Shown: piece after piece, positions 27,034 to 36,020 of the stretch | How positions within the stretch are numbered: the first letter of the stretch is position 1 | Layout: each line of letters starts with the position of its first letter | Assembly: GCA_009377575.1 (NCBI GenBank) | Contig: WHTU01000009.1 | Location: forward strand, 1-64,000 | Length of the DNA stretch: 64,000 bases | Direction: 5' to 3' | DNA from: Nitrososphaeraceae archaeon | GTDB taxonomy: Archaea > Thermoproteota > Nitrososphaeria > Nitrososphaerales > Nitrososphaeraceae | Program-made: the position numbers and the translations under genes | The notes under the pieces: model-generated | The model's input: the letters and a program-made list of their open reading frames with translations, nothing else | Databases searched by the model: none | Told to the model about the DNA's origin: nothing

Positions 27034-27807
27034 CTAGTTTTGTTGTGAGGGTTGTATCATATTTGACAAGTCTAAATTGAAGAATTCCTTCAAAATCCCA
27101 ATATACGCATTCACCGGGGGTGGTATTTCGCTTTCACATGCAACACCTATGTTCCAGGCATTTATCCAGATAACCATGCATTGAATCATGGTCACAAATC
27201 GCTGGTATTCCCCTGGGACTACATCCATCTCCGTAACATATCTGCTCGCTAGGTTCCATGATCCTGTGAAGTCTAAGCACTTGGTACCATGAATGGTTTC
27301 AATCTGCTCCTGCAAGTCCCTATAAAATCTAAAAGGTTTCATAGTCATGAAGAATGGAAAATTTACCTTTGATGGCTTGATCAACCCAAGCGGTGATAGG
27401 ATTGTTAGTATCCTAATGCTATCCTTGGTCTCTTCCTTGAACTTCGCAGTCATCTGATCTACAATTTGTTCATCGTTAAACCAAAACAAAACTACCGTCG
27501 CATCTGAAAGACTAACGTTTCTAATATCATCGACAATTATTTGTGCATTCTTCAGTCCGCTAATGCTTTTTTTTGCCACAGAGGCTATTTCGTTTCTTTT
27601 CTCGACACCGATAGAACGTTTTACGCCAAACTCCTTGGCCGCAATTTGTACCGCATTCCCAACTCCACACCCAAGATGATAAAAGATATCATCATTGTTA
27701 ATCTCTCCAAACCTAAAGATTTTTTTTATTACACCTTCGGGTAAAGTTATATCATCACCCATAAGTACATTCTGCGGTAATGAAGACACAAACTCCGAAA
27801 TATCCAA
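27034..27807 (-). CDS. Class I SAM-dependent methyltransferase (DOT1-like)
   Basis: The 257-residue protein has a Rossmann core. Motif I is DDIFYHLGCGVGNAVQIAAKEFG, followed by RSIGVEKRNEIASVAKKSI (motif II acidic residue), IIVDDIRNVSL and VVLFWFNDEQIVDQMTAKFKEE, the pattern of DOT1/KMT4-like methyltransferases. About 110 C-terminal residues are less typical and may shape the substrate pocket. The substrate is unknown. Start ATG at 27807. It is alone between intergenic stretches. Confidence 0.75.
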   Translation of the reverse strand: MDISEFVSSLPQNVLMGDDITLPEGVIKKIFRFGEINNDDIFYHLGCGVGNAVQIAAKEFGVKRSIGVEKRNEIASVAKKSISGLKNAQIIVDDIRNVSLSDATVVLFWFNDEQIVDQMTAKFKEETKDSIRILTILSPLGLIKPSKVNFPFFMTMKPFRFYRDLQEQIETIHGTKCLDFTGSWNLASRYVTEMDVVPGEYQRFVTMIQCMVIWINAWNIGVACESEIPPPVNAYIGILKEFFNLDLSNMIQPSQQN

Positions 27808-28261
27808 TTTGAGTTTCTAGATTTCATGACTATAAATACCATCGTCTCAAAAACATCCATCTCACAACTATGCGAAGTACCCAAGGGGAGCAAATAAGAA
27901 TTTTCTCAGATCATAAATACTCTTACCTATGGCATTTCTATTTGTTGATTTCAAAGTAAGCAGGAAGAGGAGAATCAATAAAACCATTAAAAGAGATTAT
28001 TTTGATAGTAAAAGCGAAAGGTTGTCGCAACTAAATACAAAAACTTGGTATCTATCGTGATGCGCCTGGCGCGCTTATAGAATTAAGCTTTATTGACATT
28101 GCTCGGATGAGCACTAAAACTGTGTAACCGTGATCTAAAATAGATTCCTGTATAACATCTATCACAGACCTTAAGCTGGAATCAATTAAAATAAAATCCA
28201 AAAGTCATAAAAAATTATAAAAAAATTGCGGTAGTTAAAGAAATTTGCTAGCTCGCTACGA
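27808..28261. other. Intergenic stretch, no gene seen
   Basis: The 454 bases are AT-rich and contain A-rich runs near 28200-28225 downstream of the ferredoxin gene, plausible as a T-tract terminator on the minus strand. No coding frame or RNA gene was recognised. Confidence 0.4.
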
Positions 28262-28555
28262 TTAACCTTCTTCCCAACCTTTCTCAAATACACCATTCTT
28301 GTGGAGAGGAATCGGTTGACCTGAAGTGTATTCCATAGGTCTCATCCAGAATATCGCATGGGTAGGACATACCCCTAAGCATGCGCCATCTGATATGCAT
28401 CTTTCAGGGTAAAAGATGAATGCTTTTCCTCTTTTCCATCCTTCCACTGGCTTTACTCTGAGCACATCTGGACCTAAAGCTGTACAAATCTCTACGCAGA
28501 GAGCACAACCTATACATCTCTGTTCGTCTATATCTGGGATTATGGCCATTGGCAT
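28262..28555 (-). CDS. Ferredoxin with two iron-sulphur cluster motifs
   Basis: The 97-residue electron carrier has a first motif CIGCALCVEIC (CxxCxxCxxxC). Its second motif, CISDGACLGVCP, has a five-residue gap between the first two Cys, so the two clusters are not equivalent; a 4Fe-4S plus a 3Fe-4S or altered 4Fe-4S is possible. The C-terminal tail (MRPMEYTSGQPIPLHKNG) resembles that of dicluster ferredoxins of ammonia-oxidising archaea, from memory. ATG at 28555; TATA-like box at 28588-28600. Monocistronic. Confidence 0.85.
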   Translation of the reverse strand: MPMAIIPDIDEQRCIGCALCVEICTALGPDVLRVKPVEGWKRGKAFIFYPERCISDGACLGVCPTHAIFWMRPMEYTSGQPIPLHKNGVFEKGWEEG

Positions 28556-28587
28556 CTTCTAATTCACTAATGGTGCATCTCCTCAAG

Positions 28588-28600
28588 AGTATTTAAACAC
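28588..28600 (-). promoter_or_regulatory. TATA-like box of the ferredoxin gene
   Basis: GTGTTTAAATACT on the minus strand lies about 35 bases before the ATG at 28555, as expected for a short leader. Confidence 0.45.
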
Positions 28601-28630
28601 TATGTCAATTGTAAAACACTGTTATATCAT

Positions 28631-28660
28631 TAAGAAATAAAGAATAAAGAATAAAGAAAA
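28631..28660 (-). terminator. T-rich tract with three AATAAAG (CTTTATT) repeats
   Basis: On the plus strand AATAAAG occurs three times head to tail at 28636-28656. On the minus strand this is a T-rich run starting about 23 bases after the stop of the 73-residue gene. That fits archaeal T-tract termination separating it from the ferredoxin promoter. Confidence 0.45.
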
Positions 28661-28682
28661 CGATTACAAATATTACTAGAAT

Positions 28683-28904
28683 TTATTTTTTAGTCATCCT
28701 AAGAACATCTACTTGTCCGCTGTGCAGCCAATCCTTCAGCTCTTCGTGACTTGGTTTGGCATCATGTTTCCCAGATAAATGGAGATGCAATAGTACATAG
28801 TTAACCTGATTTAGCAGTGGCTTGTTTTGCTCATCACCTTGTCGACTCTTCCTTCTCAAATCGTCAGGAACAGTAGCCCACCATTCTTCGAATTTTCTAA
28901 CCAT
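28683..28904 (-). CDS. Small hypothetical protein, 73 residues
   Basis: This soluble, mostly helical and Trp-containing protein (KFEEWWATVPDDLRRKSRQGDE...KPSHEELKDWLHSGQVDVLRMTKK) has no zinc motif, signal peptide or membrane segment. Composition and the Glu/Lys-rich end look like a real protein, but I recognise no family. Start ATG at 28904. A T-rich terminator follows its stop. Confidence 0.6.
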   Translation of the reverse strand: MVRKFEEWWATVPDDLRRKSRQGDEQNKPLLNQVNYVLLHLHLSGKHDAKPSHEELKDWLHSGQVDVLRMTKK

Positions 28905-29028
28905 ATTTCCAAATTCTATTGGAACTTAATAAGCCTTTTGGGAACATACAACATTTTATTTCACTGTATCGAGTTTGGTATATTAGTTGATTACAGATAT
29001 TAAAACAAAAAGATAAAGGAGGAAAAAT

Positions 29029-29862
29029 ATGCCTTTCGATAGCCAGGACCTGCTTAATGCATTTCAAGAATATCTAAAATTCGCTAGAAGTTCGGATTAT
29101 CGCAATCACGCACGATATATTTTCCCTTTCTTCGAAGGTACATACTTTACCTACCGCAAAATTGATGTGTTAAGGATCGTTACTATCGCAAAAGCAATAA
29201 CCTCCGACCCACAATACTTGGACATAGGCTGTGGATATGGAGACTTTTTAAATAAAGTCATTCAGTATATCCCTAGTGCAATTGGTGTAGAAAAAGACGC
29301 AACAATTTACTATTACTTGAACACACCCAAACCCGAATACATTATTTCACTCCCAATAGAATGCGTGACCCAACCAATAGATGTCGCATTCGTTGGATGG
29401 ATGGAGCCAGGAGTAGATTTTAGGCTTGGTGTAGCTGATACCGCTAAATGTGTCATAACTACGTTCGACGAAGGCGGACAATGTGGTATCAATGGTGGTT
29501 GTGAATATGAAGAATTTGGATACAGCCGTGTTGCTTGGTGGCGGACTCCATCATGGATCGATGTAAATCATGAATTAATGAATAGCTACTATTCCCGACA
29601 ATTGGCTAACGACAGCCTCCTCAGAAATTCGCTGAGAGACCTTCGATCTGCTCACAACCTATGGTACGTATATGTTCGCGATGAATACCTGAAAAACAGA
29701 ATCAAATTCCGCCTGATGAATTGGTTAAAAAAAGAAGGTCCCACTTCACAGGAGGAAAAATTTGAGTTTGAGCAGATACTTGATGAATGCGGGTTTCAAT
29801 ATAAAACTAGGCTACCTTCTATGCATTCAAGCGAAAAGCTATGGGAGGTATATTTTGATTAG
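29029..29862 (+). CDS. Methyltransferase-like protein of unknown substrate
   Basis: The 277-residue protein contains a SAM-binding-like core at about 60-140: PQYLDIGCGYGDFLNKVIQYIPSAIGVEKDATIYYYL, then IDVAFVGWMEPG. After that it diverges: a Cys-rich FDEGGQCGINGGCEYEEFG loop, a Trp-rich stretch (RVAWWRTPSWIDVNHELM) and a helical tail. The substrate is unknown. Unusually for this window, the ATG is preceded by a strong ribosome binding site (AAAGGAGGAAAA at 29016-29027). It may therefore have a leader, unlike many neighbours. Confidence 0.65.
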   Translation: MPFDSQDLLNAFQEYLKFARSSDYRNHARYIFPFFEGTYFTYRKIDVLRIVTIAKAITSDPQYLDIGCGYGDFLNKVIQYIPSAIGVEKDATIYYYLNTPKPEYIISLPIECVTQPIDVAFVGWMEPGVDFRLGVADTAKCVITTFDEGGQCGINGGCEYEEFGYSRVAWWRTPSWIDVNHELMNSYYSRQLANDSLLRNSLRDLRSAHNLWYVYVRDEYLKNRIKFRLMNWLKKEGPTSQEEKFEFEQILDECGFQYKTRLPSMHSSEKLWEVYFD

Positions 29863-30134
29863 ATCCCCGGTATCAAGTCTAATCGTTTGGGAATTGGTAT
29901 TAAATGAAAAGCGCTCAAAGCAAGCATTCGCAATAGGTCATATTGGTCTCATGCATTTCCGGCTTCGTCATGGAATATTACGGTGATCCGATAATATCTC
30001 CTGCATGCTCCCCTACCAAGATCCTCGAATACCTGCTACTTTCCATCTCTACTTTATCCCGAATATTTCGCAAATAAATATTATCAATAGATAATTTCAT
30101 AAATGAATTCAAGGTTTAATGATCGAGTCGCTAA

Positions 30135-30722
30135 TTGGATGGTAATATTTCGGATTCATTTACGTTAGTCATAACTGGGAATCCTGGTGTGGGCAAACAC
30201 ACCACGGCGTTTGAGCTAAAAAAAATTTTGGACTTGGTGCTGATTGATATTAATGATTTGGCTGTTCAACATCATGCCTTTCTACAAACGCCTAACCTAG
30301 AAATTGATTCAAGGAAAATAGCTACTATTATTGAGTCTAAGCTGGGAGAATCACAACGAACAGTCATAGTGGGACATCTAGCTCCTTATGTCCTGAAAAA
30401 GGAATGGATCGACTTAACAATAGTGTTGCGTAGGTCTCCATACGCCATTCTTAGCACTTTAGAAAGCAGAAAATATTCTGCAGAAAAGATTAGAGAAAAT
30501 GTAGCCAGCGAAATTTTAGGAGTAATTTTGTACGACTCAGTTCAGTGCTTTGGAAAGGAAAAAATCGCAGAGTTAGATACGACCCAAACTACATCGACCG
30601 AAATTTGTGAGAAGATAATTTCCCTAATTAAGGGCAAGACGGGTAGAAAAATCGGGGTTGTAGATTGGCTATCACTGGTAAACGAAAGAGGTGATGTAGG
30701 ACGATTCTTAGAATATTCTTGA
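30135..30722 (+). CDS. Adenylate kinase 6 / Fap7-like NTPase
   Basis: Fap7/AK6 proteins bind uS11 and help mature the small ribosomal subunit. The 195-residue protein has the P-loop VITGNPGVGKHTTAFELKK near the N-terminus, with His after the Lys. It also has the DINDLAVQHH segment, VIVGHLAPYVL (NMP-binding part), and TIVLRRSPYAILSTLESRKYSAEKIRENVASEILGVILYDSV, which matches the AK6 pattern. A C-terminal ~35 residues (GRKIGVVDWLSLVNERGDV) are extra. The start is TTG at 30135; no better in-frame start precedes the P-loop. Confidence 0.8.
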   Translation: MDGNISDSFTLVITGNPGVGKHTTAFELKKILDLVLIDINDLAVQHHAFLQTPNLEIDSRKIATIIESKLGESQRTVIVGHLAPYVLKKEWIDLTIVLRRSPYAILSTLESRKYSAEKIRENVASEILGVILYDSVQCFGKEKIAELDTTQTTSTEICEKIISLIKGKTGRKIGVVDWLSLVNERGDVGRFLEYS

Positions 30723-30818
30723 TTTTATTAAATTGTTATATCCATTCAATTTTTACCCGAGGAAGTGGTCCTTCTCTTCCCTATGATATTTCTTAGCCTG
30801 GTCTTCCTTGTAATTCAA

Positions 30819-30828
30819 ATATATATAT
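30819..30828 (+). promoter_or_regulatory. TATA-like box of lsm-tgtA
   Basis: ATATATATAT lies 29-38 bases before the ATG at 30857, spacing typical of a leaderless or short-leader archaeal transcript. Confidence 0.45.
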
Positions 30829-30856
30829 CCAAGTCTATAAAGCCGGTGTTAAGATC

Positions 30857-31270
30857 ATGTCCACAGTGTTAATACGCAAATTCGGCGAAGAAGCGATTCA
30901 GTTTCTTAGTAAAAAGGTTTCTGTAGAAACCTCAGATCAGAGAGTATATAAAGGAACTTTAACCGGCATCGACGAGAGACTTGACTTGGTCCTAAATGAC
31001 GTTGAAGGTACTGGAATACTGAAAATGATCATCAATGGTGTATATGTAAAGGAGATAAAGCTAATGGAGAAGCCCTTTGATTTTAAAGCCCTTTCCGAAA
31101 GACTTTCCAAGGTTTTTCCTGGTCTTGTAAGAATTAGAGAAGATGTAGGCGCGATTATAGTTATGGATAAGATAAAAGTCACAGAAACGGGGATAGAAGA
31201 AGGATCTGGTTTAGCAGCCGATAGAGTCAGAGTAATATATGATGAGTTCATGAGGGAGAATAGGAAGTAA
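30857..31270 (+). CDS. Lsm/Sm-like RNA-binding protein with C-terminal extension
   Basis: The protein has 137 residues. The Sm fold spans about 12-70: VSVETSDQRVYKGTLTGIDERLDLVLNDVEG (Sm1), then the ILKMIINGVYVKEIKL strand in place of the usual IRG motif (Sm2). A second alpha/beta domain of about 60 residues follows (LSERLSKVFPGLVRIREDVGAIIVMDKIKVTETG), as in the SmAP3-type archaeal proteins. It probably forms a ring that binds RNA; the partner is unknown. tgtA begins two bases after its stop, so the two share an mRNA. Confidence 0.85.
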   Translation: MSTVLIRKFGEEAIQFLSKKVSVETSDQRVYKGTLTGIDERLDLVLNDVEGTGILKMIINGVYVKEIKLMEKPFDFKALSERLSKVFPGLVRIREDVGAIIVMDKIKVTETGIEEGSGLAADRVRVIYDEFMRENRK

Positions 31271-31272
31271 AG

Positions 31273-32850
31273 TTGTCCTTTGAGGTCAGATATACTGACC
31301 TAGCTGGAAGAATTGGGCAATTGAAGACACTGCATGGGGTCCTCGAAACTCCTGCCTTTCTTCCTGTTGTACATCCCGCTGATCAGGTAATTCGTCCTCA
31401 GTTCTTGAGAGATTTAGGATTCAACGCTGTGATCACTAATGCATATATCACGCTTAAGCGTCATAAAGAACTAGCAATACGAAGAGGCATACATAACCTA
31501 ATCGATTTTGACGGAATAGTGATGACTGATTCGGGAGGGTACCAGGTGTTAGAGTATGGAGATATTGAAATAGGGCCAGAAACGATGGCGAAATTCCAAA
31601 TTGATATTAAAAGTGATCTGCCCGTGATATTAGACAGACCAACTGGCTACAGATTGGATTATGAGCGTGCTAGAGACTTTGTAGAAGAGACCCTCCTAAA
31701 TGCCAGATCTACTATAAATATGATTAAAGATCACCTCGGTCATCGGAATCAAATAGCGGCAGATGAAACGAGTGACATGCAGAGGCCGATTTGGGTTGGT
31801 ACAATTCAAGGGGCCGAACACCTCGATTTAGTCAAGCATTCTACCGAGGAACTTGCTAAAATCGGATTTGATTTTTTTGCTCTCGGAAGTCCTGTCGAAG
31901 TCATGGAAGCTTATGATTTCCGCTTATTGGCAAAGATGATCCTAACAGCTAAGGAGTCCATACCCAATAAACCATTACATGTTTTTGGTGCAGGTCATCC
32001 ATTAGCCATTTCCATTGCTGTTGCATTGGGATGTGACACTTTTGATTCTGCTTCCTACATTTTATACGCACGTGACAATAGATACATTACTCCGTATGGA
32101 ACTGCTAAACTCAATGAATTAACCTATCTTCCTTGTAGCTGTCCCGTATGTAGTTTTATTTCTGTAGAGCAGTTTCGTAGTATGGATTACGATACGAGGA
32201 TAATTCAACTAGCAAAACATAATCTGTATATCTTGAAATTGGAGATCAGTATGTTAAAACAGGCGATAATGGATGGTAGGTTGTGGGAATATATAGTACA
32301 GAAAGCACGCTCACACCCCAAGCTCATGGAAGCACTGATTTACATAAAAAACCATCCAATTATGGATTCTGGGACTAAGAGATTTAAAAATAAGGCGGCT
32401 TTTTTCTATGATTCAATAGATTATTACAGGCCCGAAGCAAAACAATACAGGGAGATGGTTGCCAGGTTTAAGTCGTCGAGGGCAAGGGTGCTATTCTACC
32501 CTGAACAAGACATAAAGCCGTTTTATTCTAGTACTCATTATACAAATCTTGTTAAGGAATATGAAGGATTTCAGATTTGCTCGTATAGTGCATTCTTGGG
32601 TATAATTCCGGTCGAACTATGTGATATTTATCCAGCTGCACATAATCTGTCGAATGAGTCTCATTATGACGATGGCGAGGTAATGGAGAATTCGCGCGAC
32701 GAAATCATTAGGGCCTTCAAAGCGTTTCTCAGTTCCAACGATTTTGAAGAGGTTGTAATTTATGGGAACAAGGCTGTTAGGAACAGTTTGAATAGGAACC
32801 CATTAAACCATCGTAATATAAGAATTCTTGAATATGAGGATGACAGATGA
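31273..32850 (+). CDS. tgtA: tRNA-guanine(15) transglycosylase (archaeosine synthesis)
   Basis: TgtA exchanges guanine 15 in the D-loop of archaeal tRNAs for preQ0, the precursor of archaeosine. The 525-residue protein has the TIM barrel with VMTDSGGYQVLEYGDIEIGPE (catalytic Asp), FFALGSPVEVMEAYDFRLL (nucleophile Asp region), FGAGHPLAISIAVALGCDTFDSASY, and the zinc cluster CSCPVC at about 286-291. The C-terminal part holds the C1-type domain (FKSSRARVLFYPEQDIKPFY). A terminal PUA domain is not obvious, and the protein is shorter than Pyrococcus TGT. The start is TTG at 31273, right after lsm. Confidence 0.93.
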   Translation: MSFEVRYTDLAGRIGQLKTLHGVLETPAFLPVVHPADQVIRPQFLRDLGFNAVITNAYITLKRHKELAIRRGIHNLIDFDGIVMTDSGGYQVLEYGDIEIGPETMAKFQIDIKSDLPVILDRPTGYRLDYERARDFVEETLLNARSTINMIKDHLGHRNQIAADETSDMQRPIWVGTIQGAEHLDLVKHSTEELAKIGFDFFALGSPVEVMEAYDFRLLAKMILTAKESIPNKPLHVFGAGHPLAISIAVALGCDTFDSASYILYARDNRYITPYGTAKLNELTYLPCSCPVCSFISVEQFRSMDYDTRIIQLAKHNLYILKLEISMLKQAIMDGRLWEYIVQKARSHPKLMEALIYIKNHPIMDSGTKRFKNKAAFFYDSIDYYRPEAKQYREMVARFKSSRARVLFYPEQDIKPFYSSTHYTNLVKEYEGFQICSYSAFLGIIPVELCDIYPAAHNLSNESHYDDGEVMENSRDEIIRAFKAFLSSNDFEEVVIYGNKAVRNSLNRNPLNHRNIRILEYEDDR

Positions 32851-33130
32851 TATGTTAGGAATAGCAAAGATAAGTTGACCTGTACAGGATTTTGGATCCT
32901 GTTTCCTGTTACACATGTCCAGAATAAGGAGGAGACAATTTTGGCGTGTTGTTGGAAGGATAATTGTTGGAGTAATTCAAGTAGGAAAGCCTCGTCTTCG
33001 CTGGTGCTCTTTCCTGCTGTCATCGTGTATTCAAGTCAATTTGTAATGGTGAAAATTCCATGTGGGTGGACCACATATCTGGGTATTATTTCTATTAGAG
33101 GTACAAGCTATCTACTTAACTTTGCCATAT

Positions 33131-33790
33131 TCAGTAGGGTACTTCAACTGCATTCTTCATCTCCTTTGGGAGTTCTCGATAACCCTCCTTATCTATGATG
33201 ACAACGTTAATACCGTCGCCTGTGCCTGCATTTCTTCTGATAGCCGCAGCTATCGCGTGGATAGCAATTTTGTAACCATCATCCACTTTCAAGTTATCTC
33301 GGAATTCAGTTTCGAGATATCCATATGCAACTGGAGAACCACTTCCCGTTGAGATGAACTTTTCAGTAGTCATTGATCCAAACAGATCAATATTATAAAT
33401 CTGGGCTACTTCTTCGGAGTCATAGCCAGCCATTATGATCTGCACGTAAAACGGGAAATATCTTTGATTGAAGAGCACGTTTGAGCATAGTCTAGCGGCA
33501 GATTTAACGGGCATCAATTTTCTGTTCGAAATTCTAAATATATTGGCATTATACCTCATGATGTCGACCATATTTTGAGCGTCAGCTACGCCGCCTGCAA
33601 TTGTCATGCCTAAATGCCTATCAACCTTCTGAATTTTCATGACATGTCTGTCTGCGATGAAATATCCTGCACTTGCCCTCGTGTCAGCAGCAAGAACTAC
33701 TCCATCGCTACAAGCTAAGGCGCATGTAGTAGTACCTTTCTTAATATGCTCAAGAACATACTTTGAATATCCGCTATTCTGTAAATCCAT
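33131..33790 (-). CDS. psmB: Proteasome beta subunit
   Basis: This is the catalytic subunit of the archaeal 20S proteasome. A 19-residue propeptide ends in Gly, and T20 (G-TTTCALA) becomes the N-terminal nucleophile. The active-site pattern continues with D36 (LAADTRAS) and K52 (the MKIQKV Lys). The RYFPFYVQIIMAGYD and STGSGSPVAYGYLE segments and GDGINVVIIDKEG are all typical. The length of 219 residues is normal. A TATA-like box at 33813-33822 (23-32 bases upstream) supports the ATG at 33790 as a leaderless start. Confidence 0.96.
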   Translation of the reverse strand: MDLQNSGYSKYVLEHIKKGTTTCALACSDGVVLAADTRASAGYFIADRHVMKIQKVDRHLGMTIAGGVADAQNMVDIMRYNANIFRISNRKLMPVKSAARLCSNVLFNQRYFPFYVQIIMAGYDSEEVAQIYNIDLFGSMTTEKFISTGSGSPVAYGYLETEFRDNLKVDDGYKIAIHAIAAAIRRNAGTGDGINVVIIDKEGYRELPKEMKNAVEVPY

Positions 33791-33812
33791 CCTACACGTA
33801 TGAAACAGGTAC

Positions 33813-33822
33813 TAAATTTAAG
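33813..33822 (-). promoter_or_regulatory. TATA-like box of psmB
   Basis: CTTAAATTTA on the minus strand lies 23-32 bases before the psmB ATG. Confidence 0.45.
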
Positions 33823-33951
33823 TATTGTCCAATCTAATGTCTTTTAAGCAACTGAATTGGTTTTAAGTAGGTCAACGTATCATTTCTTCTTGTGTATCAC
33901 TCTATAATCTTCATCCAAGGTATCTGTTCAGTTTCAGAGTGTACTGCCAAT

Positions 33952-33960
33952 AATTATATT
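33952..33960 (+). promoter_or_regulatory. TATA-like box of leuC-leuD
   Basis: AATTATATT lies 26-34 bases before the ATG at 33986 and supports that start over the TTG three bases earlier. Confidence 0.45.
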
Positions 33961-33985
33961 CGAGTAGATTGAAATTGCTGTATTG

Positions 33986-35413
33986 ATGGGAAGGACGCTG
34001 TTTGATAAGATTTGGGATAGTCATGTCGTTTTTCAAGAAAAGGACGCAGCAAACGGAAATCCATCTCTAATTTATGTAGATTGTCATTTAATACATGAGG
34101 TCACATCCCCTCAGGCTTTTGCTGGTTTGAAGCAGCATGGACGAAAGGTCAGACGCCCCCACCTGACATTTGCAACAATGGATCACAACGTTCCAACGAC
34201 TAACCGTTCCCTACCAGTAATTGATGGTGACTCATCCATCCAAATGCATACTTTGAGAGAGAACTGTACAGAGTTTGGCATTACGCTCTTTGACATGCTC
34301 AGCCCGCAACAGGGCATAGTCCATGTCATCGGTCCCGAACTAGGCCTTACGCTGCCCGGTATGACAGTTGTTTGTGGAGATAGTCATACATCCACTCACG
34401 GCGCATTTGGAGCCTTTGCGCTGGGTATAGGTACAAGTGATGTTGAGCACGTACTTGCCACACAATGTCTCTGGATAAACAAGCCGAAGAGCCTCAGCAT
34501 TAAATTCACTGGAACGATTAATAACCGACCTGGAATATCTGCTAAGGATATTATTCTTTCAACAATTAGACATATAGGCATATCTGGAGGGATTGGTTCA
34601 GTGATCGAGTACAGTGGTGAAGGAATTTCTACTCTTTCAATGGATCAAAGAATGACAATCTGCAACATGTCTATTGAGGGTGGAGCAAGGGCTGGATTGA
34701 TAGCTCCAGATGACGTGACCTTCGATTACATAAGAGGACGTCCATTTGCACCCTCCGGAGAAGAGCTAGAAAAGACGATTGAATATTGGGAATCATTCCT
34801 AGCTACAGATTCTGAAACTTGTCACGACAAATCTGTCAATATGGATCTTTCGAGACTGGTCCCTCAAGTCTCTTGGGGCACTAATCCCTCGATGGTAGTG
34901 GATGTTACAGAAAATATCCCGTACCCAGAAGAATTTGCAGATGGAAACGTCGAACAAGAAAAATCTGCAAAACGGGCATTAGAGTACATGGATTTGAAGC
35001 CGGGTGTGCCTATAACCGAAATAGACATAGATCGTGTATTTATTGGATCTTGCACGAATGCTAGGTTGGAAGATTTAATGGATGCCTCTAAACTACTTGA
35101 GGGAAGAACTGTCTCATCCAGAGTCAATGCTATGGTTGTTCCGGGCTCTCAATCTGTGAAAAGAGCTGCCGAAGTTAGAGGTATCGATAGAATTTTTAAG
35201 GATGCTGGTTTTGATTGGCGCGAATCTGGTTGTAGTATGTGTCTAGGAATGAATCCTGATGTTCTTGCCCCTAAGCAGAGATGTGCAAGTACTTCTAATC
35301 GTAACTTTGAAGGTAGACAAGGAGTCGGAGGAAGGACTCATCTAGTTAGTCCAATCATGGCCGCCGCTGCAGCAGTGGAAGGAAGATTTGTAGACGTACG
35401 TGAATGGTTTTAG
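33986..35413 (+). CDS. leuC: 3-isopropylmalate dehydratase large subunit
   Basis: LeuC carries the 4Fe-4S cluster that isomerises 2- and 3-isopropylmalate in leucine synthesis. The protein begins MGRTLFDKIWDSHVV. It shows MDHNVPTTNR, VVCGDSHTSTHGAFGAFALGIGTSDVEHVLATQ, the first cluster Cys in FIGSCTNARLEDL and the pair in GCSMCLGMNPD, with the final GRTHLVSPIMAAAAAVEGRFVDVR. About 475 residues, the bacterial-type length. leuD starts 16 bases downstream. Confidence 0.95.
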   Translation: MGRTLFDKIWDSHVVFQEKDAANGNPSLIYVDCHLIHEVTSPQAFAGLKQHGRKVRRPHLTFATMDHNVPTTNRSLPVIDGDSSIQMHTLRENCTEFGITLFDMLSPQQGIVHVIGPELGLTLPGMTVVCGDSHTSTHGAFGAFALGIGTSDVEHVLATQCLWINKPKSLSIKFTGTINNRPGISAKDIILSTIRHIGISGGIGSVIEYSGEGISTLSMDQRMTICNMSIEGGARAGLIAPDDVTFDYIRGRPFAPSGEELEKTIEYWESFLATDSETCHDKSVNMDLSRLVPQVSWGTNPSMVVDVTENIPYPEEFADGNVEQEKSAKRALEYMDLKPGVPITEIDIDRVFIGSCTNARLEDLMDASKLLEGRTVSSRVNAMVVPGSQSVKRAAEVRGIDRIFKDAGFDWRESGCSMCLGMNPDVLAPKQRCASTSNRNFEGRQGVGGRTHLVSPIMAAAAAVEGRFVDVREWF

Positions 35414-35429
35414 ACGGGACTAAATTGGG

Positions 35430-36020
35430 ATGAAATCCTTCAAATTCATATGCGATAAGGCTATTCCCTTGGATATGATAAACGTTGATACTGACCAGAT
35501 CATCCCTAAACAGTTCCTTAAAATGGTAAAGAAGGAAGGCTATGGCGAATTTCTCTTTTACAACTGGCGATATCAAAACGACGGGACGCTTTTAACTGAC
35601 TTTGTTCTAAACGACAAGAGATATTCAGGAAGACGAATCCTTCTTACCCGAGATAATTTTGGCAGCGGGAGCTCCCGCGAGCATGCGGTATGGGCATTAA
35701 GGGATTTTGGTATTACTGTGCTAATTGCTCCATCATTTGCCGACATCTTCTATAATAATTGCTTCAAGAATGGGATCTTACCTGTCCAGCTTGAGCGCCA
35801 AAATGTAGAATTTCTGTTTAAGAATTCTGAAAATGAGGATATTGTAGTTGATTTAGATAAACAAAAGGTAGTTTGTTGTGATCATTCATTCAGTTTTCTT
35901 ATAAATGAATTTCACAAGAGGATGTTGATGCAAGGACTAGATGAGATAGGACTAACCCTTGAACTGGAGAGCGCTATAGTAGACTATGAATCTAAAAGAC
36001 GCAATCATTCTTCTGCATAA
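35430..36020 (+). CDS. leuD: 3-isopropylmalate dehydratase small subunit
   Basis: LeuD is the swivelling domain that completes the active site of LeuC. The 196-residue protein shows the family pattern AIPLDMINVDTDQIIPKQFLKMV, RILLTRDNFGSGSSREHAVWALRDFGI, and VLIAPSFADIFYNNCFKNGILPVQL. Length is normal. It is cotranscribed with leuC. Confidence 0.95.
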   Translation: MKSFKFICDKAIPLDMINVDTDQIIPKQFLKMVKKEGYGEFLFYNWRYQNDGTLLTDFVLNDKRYSGRRILLTRDNFGSGSSREHAVWALRDFGITVLIAPSFADIFYNNCFKNGILPVQLERQNVEFLFKNSENEDIVVDLDKQKVVCCDHSFSFLINEFHKRMLMQGLDEIGLTLELESAIVDYESKRRNHSSA

